From Tribonema minus (taxonomy: Eukaryota; Sar; Xanthophyceae; Tribonematales; Tribonemataceae): 64,000 bases of DNA. The notes below the pieces were generated by a model. The model saw only the letters and a list, made by a program, of their open reading frames with translations. It had not been told where the DNA came from and ran no database searches. The first letter of the stretch is position 1. Each line of letters starts with the position of its first letter. Below are positions 60,147-64,000 of this stretch, piece by piece. The stretch lies in NCBI GenBank assembly GCA_017506865.1, contig JAFCMP010000150.1, positions 62,001 through 126,000 on the forward strand, written 5' to 3'. Position numbers and translations under genes: made by a program.

Positions 60147-63100
60147 TCACCCGCCACCCGCGGCCTCCGCTTGCGCAACAGCGGCGGCGGCGTCACCGTC
60201 CACTTCTTCAACTTGAAGTTCTGCATCGAAGACCTCCGCGAACGCGTCCAGCAGCGCGGCACTCGCGCGGCGCGCCGTGACGCCGCCCGCGACGAGCTGC
60301 TCCAGCGACCCCACCGGCCGCGCGCCGATGCCGCACGGCACGATGTGGCGGAAGTGCGCGAGGTCGGGGTGCACGTTGAGCGCCAGGCCGTGCATGGTGT
60401 GCCAGCGCCGGATCTGCGCGATCGCGGCCGGCGCGCGCGCGGGGGGGAGAAGGGGGGGGGGGGGGGGGGGGGGGGCGTGTGTGAGCAGATGCTTTCAGCA
60501 AGCGGGGAGAAACGGAGGTCAGATCCTCTCAGTTGGCACGGTCACATTCTCCCGTGTGCGTGCGCCACGGCATTGCGGGGGCAGGTGGCGCCGGGGCGTC
60601 ACCCGTGGCAGTACGCGGATGCAGCAGCGCCAGCGCCCCCCCACCCCCCGCACCTTTGCAATGCGCGCACTCCTCCACAAGACGCAAGACTTATGCAGAC
60701 TCCGCACCAGATCTTCAGCCGGCAACCTGAGCGAGCAGATCCACAGTGCTCAGCGCCGGCGGCAGCAGCAGTGCTCACCTTGACGCCGATGGCGGCCACT
60801 TTCGCGCCGCCCACCCACACGCCGGTGAGGCCGGCGATGCGCTCGCCGCGCACGCCCAGTTTCGCCAGGGCCCTGCGCGCGTGCGCATGCAGCAGGGGGG
60901 CGAGGGGGGCGTGAGAACGCAGCGCTCGGCGGTGCGAGCGTGGCATGCAGCCGCGGCCGCGGGCGACGCTCCTGCATGTGGGTACTGGATAGGCATGGGA
61001 CCATGATAGCGGCGCAGCGATGCTGGGCAATCACCAAGGCATGCATGCTCGCATACTCCGCGCATGAGTGGTATTGTGTGTACGGGATGGCTGAGCCACG
61101 CTGCGTGTGGTCGTGAGGCCTCCTCTGCTTGCCCCCAGCCCATGCCTGCCTACTGCTTGGTACGCCTGCAGCGTGTGTGAGCGAGGAGGCGTTGCGGTTC
61201 GTGTTAGCCGCCGTGCGGCGCGTGTGAGCGGCCACAGCGCACGGGGGAGCTCATGGCATCAAGCGTGCGACTCGAGGCAAAGCACGCCGCGGGTCGTGGT
61301 GTGAATATAGCGAGGGCGGAGACCGGGGAAACGACACGCTCAAGGTTGGAGGCGGGGCCGCGCATGTGCCAGTTTCTGCACTGGCACCACGCACCCAGTG
61401 CGCACGCAGTTGATTGTGTACAACGCATCGTACAGTCATTGGCGACAGTGCGCACCGCTTACCGCGCCCCTCACCAGATGACCGACCCAATCCTTAGGGT
61501 AGTGCTGCTCACGAAGCCTGCTCGGAGCGGTGCTGACATGATGAGCGTTGTTACGCGGAAACCCCTGCGCGCGCTGAGAGAGTAGGTGCCATCGATGGCA
61601 CCATCTGCTCGCAGACAAGAGCACTGACCTTGAATGTGTCTCTGCCTCCCGCATGCTTCAACCACCACACCCAGTACACTATCACCCAGCACTGTGTGGC
61701 GTAAATCACCTGATCACGACCTCCTCGAGCGCGCGCATGTACCAGTGCACGTCCTGCTTGTAGCAGCGCAGGTCCAGCAGCGGGTACAGCACCACCTGCG
61801 GCACATACGGTAGGTACCAGGTAGCAGGGATAGCTCGATTGTGAGCGCTGCGCTGGTCGCTTGCGCCGTCGCATCTGAGGGTGCAAGGTTCAGAGCTAGG
61901 GTTACCGCCGGCAGCACTGCACTGCCCGCATCCCCCTTTGGCGAACTGCGATCAGCGACCGCGCAGTGACGCAACCCCCGCCGCTTCACGATCGATGCGC
62001 CCTGCGCTGCCGCCGAGAATGAGCAGTGGTACGGCGCGCCGCCGGCATGGTGGCAGCAGCGGCAATGCAAGCGTGTGCGCGCGAGTTTCTGCGTGGCGAC
62101 ATGCGCTGAGCACTGGCCGTCGTCCCACCGCGCCGGAGGGCGCACGCTCGCGCGTGCGGTGCCGACACCAGCGAGGCGATGGTCAAGACCACTGCTGAAG
62201 CAATACAACGACGCAATGAAGCGTTGAATTGACGCCTTCAATGCCGCACACGCCCACACGGTGCCTCGTGGGAACTGCCCGCATGTGTGGCGGCGAGCGC
62301 GTGTGCGCCTCCCCTGCCCGCTGCGCATACGACTTGATTGATTTGTTCATATCAATTTGATCTTTCTAAGACACCAGGCTGGTCAGCGCATCTGTGCAGC
62401 CGCTGCCAGTCAGCGCGTAAGCCAGCTGCAATGCGGCGCCCGCGGTACCTGGCGGTGCCGGAGCGCACGGTAAACCGGCATTTCACCTCAAAGGGCCGGG
62501 CTTCCAACCAATCCATACGGCTGGCAATGGTGAGCATCGCGCGTGGCCTGCTCACGCACTGCACGCAGCCTGCCTACCGTCATGCGCAACGCGGACGCGC
62601 TGTGTGACGCTCCTTCCACGAAGAAAGCGCGCGCGCGCCTCACCTGCCCCGGGCCGTGATACGTCACCTCCCCGCCCCTCTCCACCCGGAAGATCTCAAA
62701 TGGCGAGTCCTCAATGTTGAACTTGAGGTGGTCCTGCGTGCTGCCGGTGCCCAGCGTGTACACGGGGGGGTGCTGCACGAGCAGCAGGCAGTCGCGCAGA
62801 CTCTCGCCGCCCGGCGCCAGCCTCCGCTCCAGCAGCTGCAGTGCATCGGAGCATATAGGCGGGGGAGGGGGTCCGCAACGGCGAGAGGCGGAGATGAAGG
62901 CACCTGACTCATATGCTGTGGAGTCATGAGCTGCAATGGCAGTTGTGACGTGTTGGTCATTCGCTTGTGCCGCAAGATGTGCGCGTGTTGTCTGAGGCGC
63001 ATGTGGTTTTGGCAGCAGTGTTCGCTGCATGATATTGATTTACTTCTTTGACTACACATTGGCTATACCCTCTCCGAGTCGCTGGAGTAGAGATACTCTG

Positions 63101-63466
63101 CCCAGGCCATTTTGCAAGACCTAAAGACAGGAATCGTGTTGCTTCCATGATACATGCTCACCCCCTGGCGCTGTGCAAGCATGACACGAAGACTCTTGTA
63201 TGGTTGAAACCAGACGAGAGACGCACCTCCTTCTGCAGCTCCCAAGCTTCGTGGTATGGAGTCAGCACATCGATCCGATCAATCACTGTGCACCTTGGAC
63301 GCTCGTCGTCAGCAGATCGCACAATCTGGATCTCGTGTCCTGCGACACGCTCGTGACATTGTGTACGAGGCCATCTTCGCACAGCCCCTGGCGCTGTAAA
63401 GGCCTGTGTTGCATGCAGCAGCAGCGCGAGCGCAGTCCAAGCAGGCAACAAGAAACTGCGCCGCAT
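60147..63466 (-). CDS. lipB: Octanoyl-[acyl-carrier-protein]:protein N-octanoyltransferase, plastid type
   Basis: Transfers octanoate from acyl-carrier protein to the lipoyl domains of 2-oxoacid dehydrogenases or glycine-cleavage H protein, the first step of lipoate synthesis. Five exons (63227-63466, 62644-62835, 61710-61795, 60779-60872, 60147-60413) join in phase to 292 residues. The leader has a hydrophobic signal and an Ala-Phe motif (ATQAFTAPG), so import into a complex red plastid is likely, where plastid pyruvate dehydrogenase needs lipoate. Family motifs seen are [22 protein letters not shown] (133-144), GGAKVAAIG with the catalytic Lys197, MHGLALNV, and VPCGI with the nucleophile Cys231. 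All are intact. The ATG at 63466 is the first in frame. The last 25 residues include a short acidic stretch encoded by the palindromic ttcaacttgaagtt word. It is divergent from a methyltransferase-like gene. Confidence 0.95.
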
Positions 63467-63628
63467 GAAAACCGCCTTAACCGAAGCGGCCCGTGTTGTC
63501 AAAGTTCAAATTTAGAGCCTGAAGTTGAAGTTGTGAACATCCCAAACTTGAACTTCGAAACCAAAATCGAAAACGTTTGAACTTGATCGCCCCAACTTGA
63601 TCGCCCCAAAACCTGGCACATCGTACCA
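63467..63628. promoter_or_regulatory. Shared divergent promoter of LipB and the methyltransferase-like gene
   Basis: A 162-bp gap between divergent start codons, densely filled with the AACTTCAA/TTGAAGTT-type element: gttcaaattt, tgaagttgaagttg, aacttgaacttcg, gtttgaacttg and the doubled word aacttgatcgcccc. At least six copies are present in both orientations, the densest cluster in the window. Confidence 0.65.
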
Positions 63629-64000
63629 ATGATACCTAGAGAAGAATCCGACAGCGACACTGAGCAGGGCCCCTTGTACGGCGAGCCTCCTCCGAATTAC
63701 AGCGAGCTTGGATACTGGGAGAAGCGATGTGCGTACTGTGTGCTGAGCTCACTTGTTCTCTGTCGATGCTAAGTGAGGCGATCAACTTCTGAAATAACTC
63801 GCCAACTGGACTGACGGCCGTTGCTTGCATTCTTGGGCTGCAGATGAGTTCGAGCGTCTGGAATACGGGCGCGAGTACACGTATGACTGGTATTTGTCAA
63901 CAGAGAAAGGTGGGGCACACACTTTTTTTTTGCGTCTCTGGCCGTGTGTACTGCACCCTTCAAGTCACTGCAGGTGCAAAATCGATTGTTGCTGACAGCC
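63629..64000 (+). CDS. Methyltransferase-like protein, N-terminal part, runs off the edge
   Basis: Three exons are seen: 63629-63728, 63844-63909 and 63974 to the window end, in phase. The visible 60 or so residues include PPNYSELGYWEKRYEFERLE and YTYDWYLS. This spacing of YW-x-x-RY and a Tyr/Phe-Asp-Trp-Tyr block is the usual start of METTL13 and eEF1A-lysine methyltransferase (EEF1AKMT4) type proteins, just before the S-adenosylmethionine-binding fold. The glycine-rich loop that would prove the family lies beyond the edge. The first ATG is chosen; nothing upstream in frame looks coding. Confidence 0.6.

Overview
This is nuclear DNA of a eukaryote. Genes on both strands are cut into many small exons by GT-AG introns, and the exons join in phase across predicted splice sites. 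A light-harvesting protein of the fucoxanthin-chlorophyll type and a lipoyl-pathway enzyme both begin with a hydrophobic signal followed by an Ala-Phe motif. That is the targeting signature of plastids derived from a red alga by secondary endosymbiosis. Together with the high GC of exons and scattered TTAGGG-like repeats, this points to a photosynthetic chromist alga. A haptophyte is my first guess; a stramenopile such as a pelagophyte is possible. No species can be named from the sequence alone, and every exon model here was read by eye from frame, motif and splice site.

Layout, left to right: a P-loop NTPase gene (+, 599-6450) with a long intron that holds an unrelated intronless ORF; an alpha-carbonic anhydrase (+, 8873-12392); a light-harvesting protein (-, 13748-16276) head-to-head with ATG8 (+, 16508-17478); an uncertain secreted-protein ORF (+, 18995-20050); two tandem eight-exon paralogues (-, 23133-29531 and 32340-38613) that look like a MACPF-type pore-forming region joined to a jacalin-like lectin domain; a truncated non-LTR retrotransposon (about 40102-40916); LSM3 (+, 41747-43653); a very large leucine-rich-repeat/IQ/WW gene (+, 44022-58264); a plastid-type octanoyltransferase LipB (-, 60147-63466) head-to-head with a methyltransferase-like gene that runs off the right edge (+, 63629 onward).

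Carbonic anhydrase, the antenna protein and LipB all fit chloroplast or CO2-supply metabolism. ATG8 and LSM3 are housekeeping genes for autophagy and RNA processing. The LRR/IQ/WW protein looks like a calmodulin-binding scaffold. The paired MACPF/jacalin-like genes are the main accessory feature and the best candidate for a poorly described system.

Recurring sequence habits tie the window together. Splice donors are mostly GTG rather than GTA. Long C homopolymers sit just upstream of many 3' splice sites, so they appear as G runs where the gene is on the minus strand. A short partly palindromic element of the type AACTTCAA/TTGAAGTT is found close to the starts of most genes.
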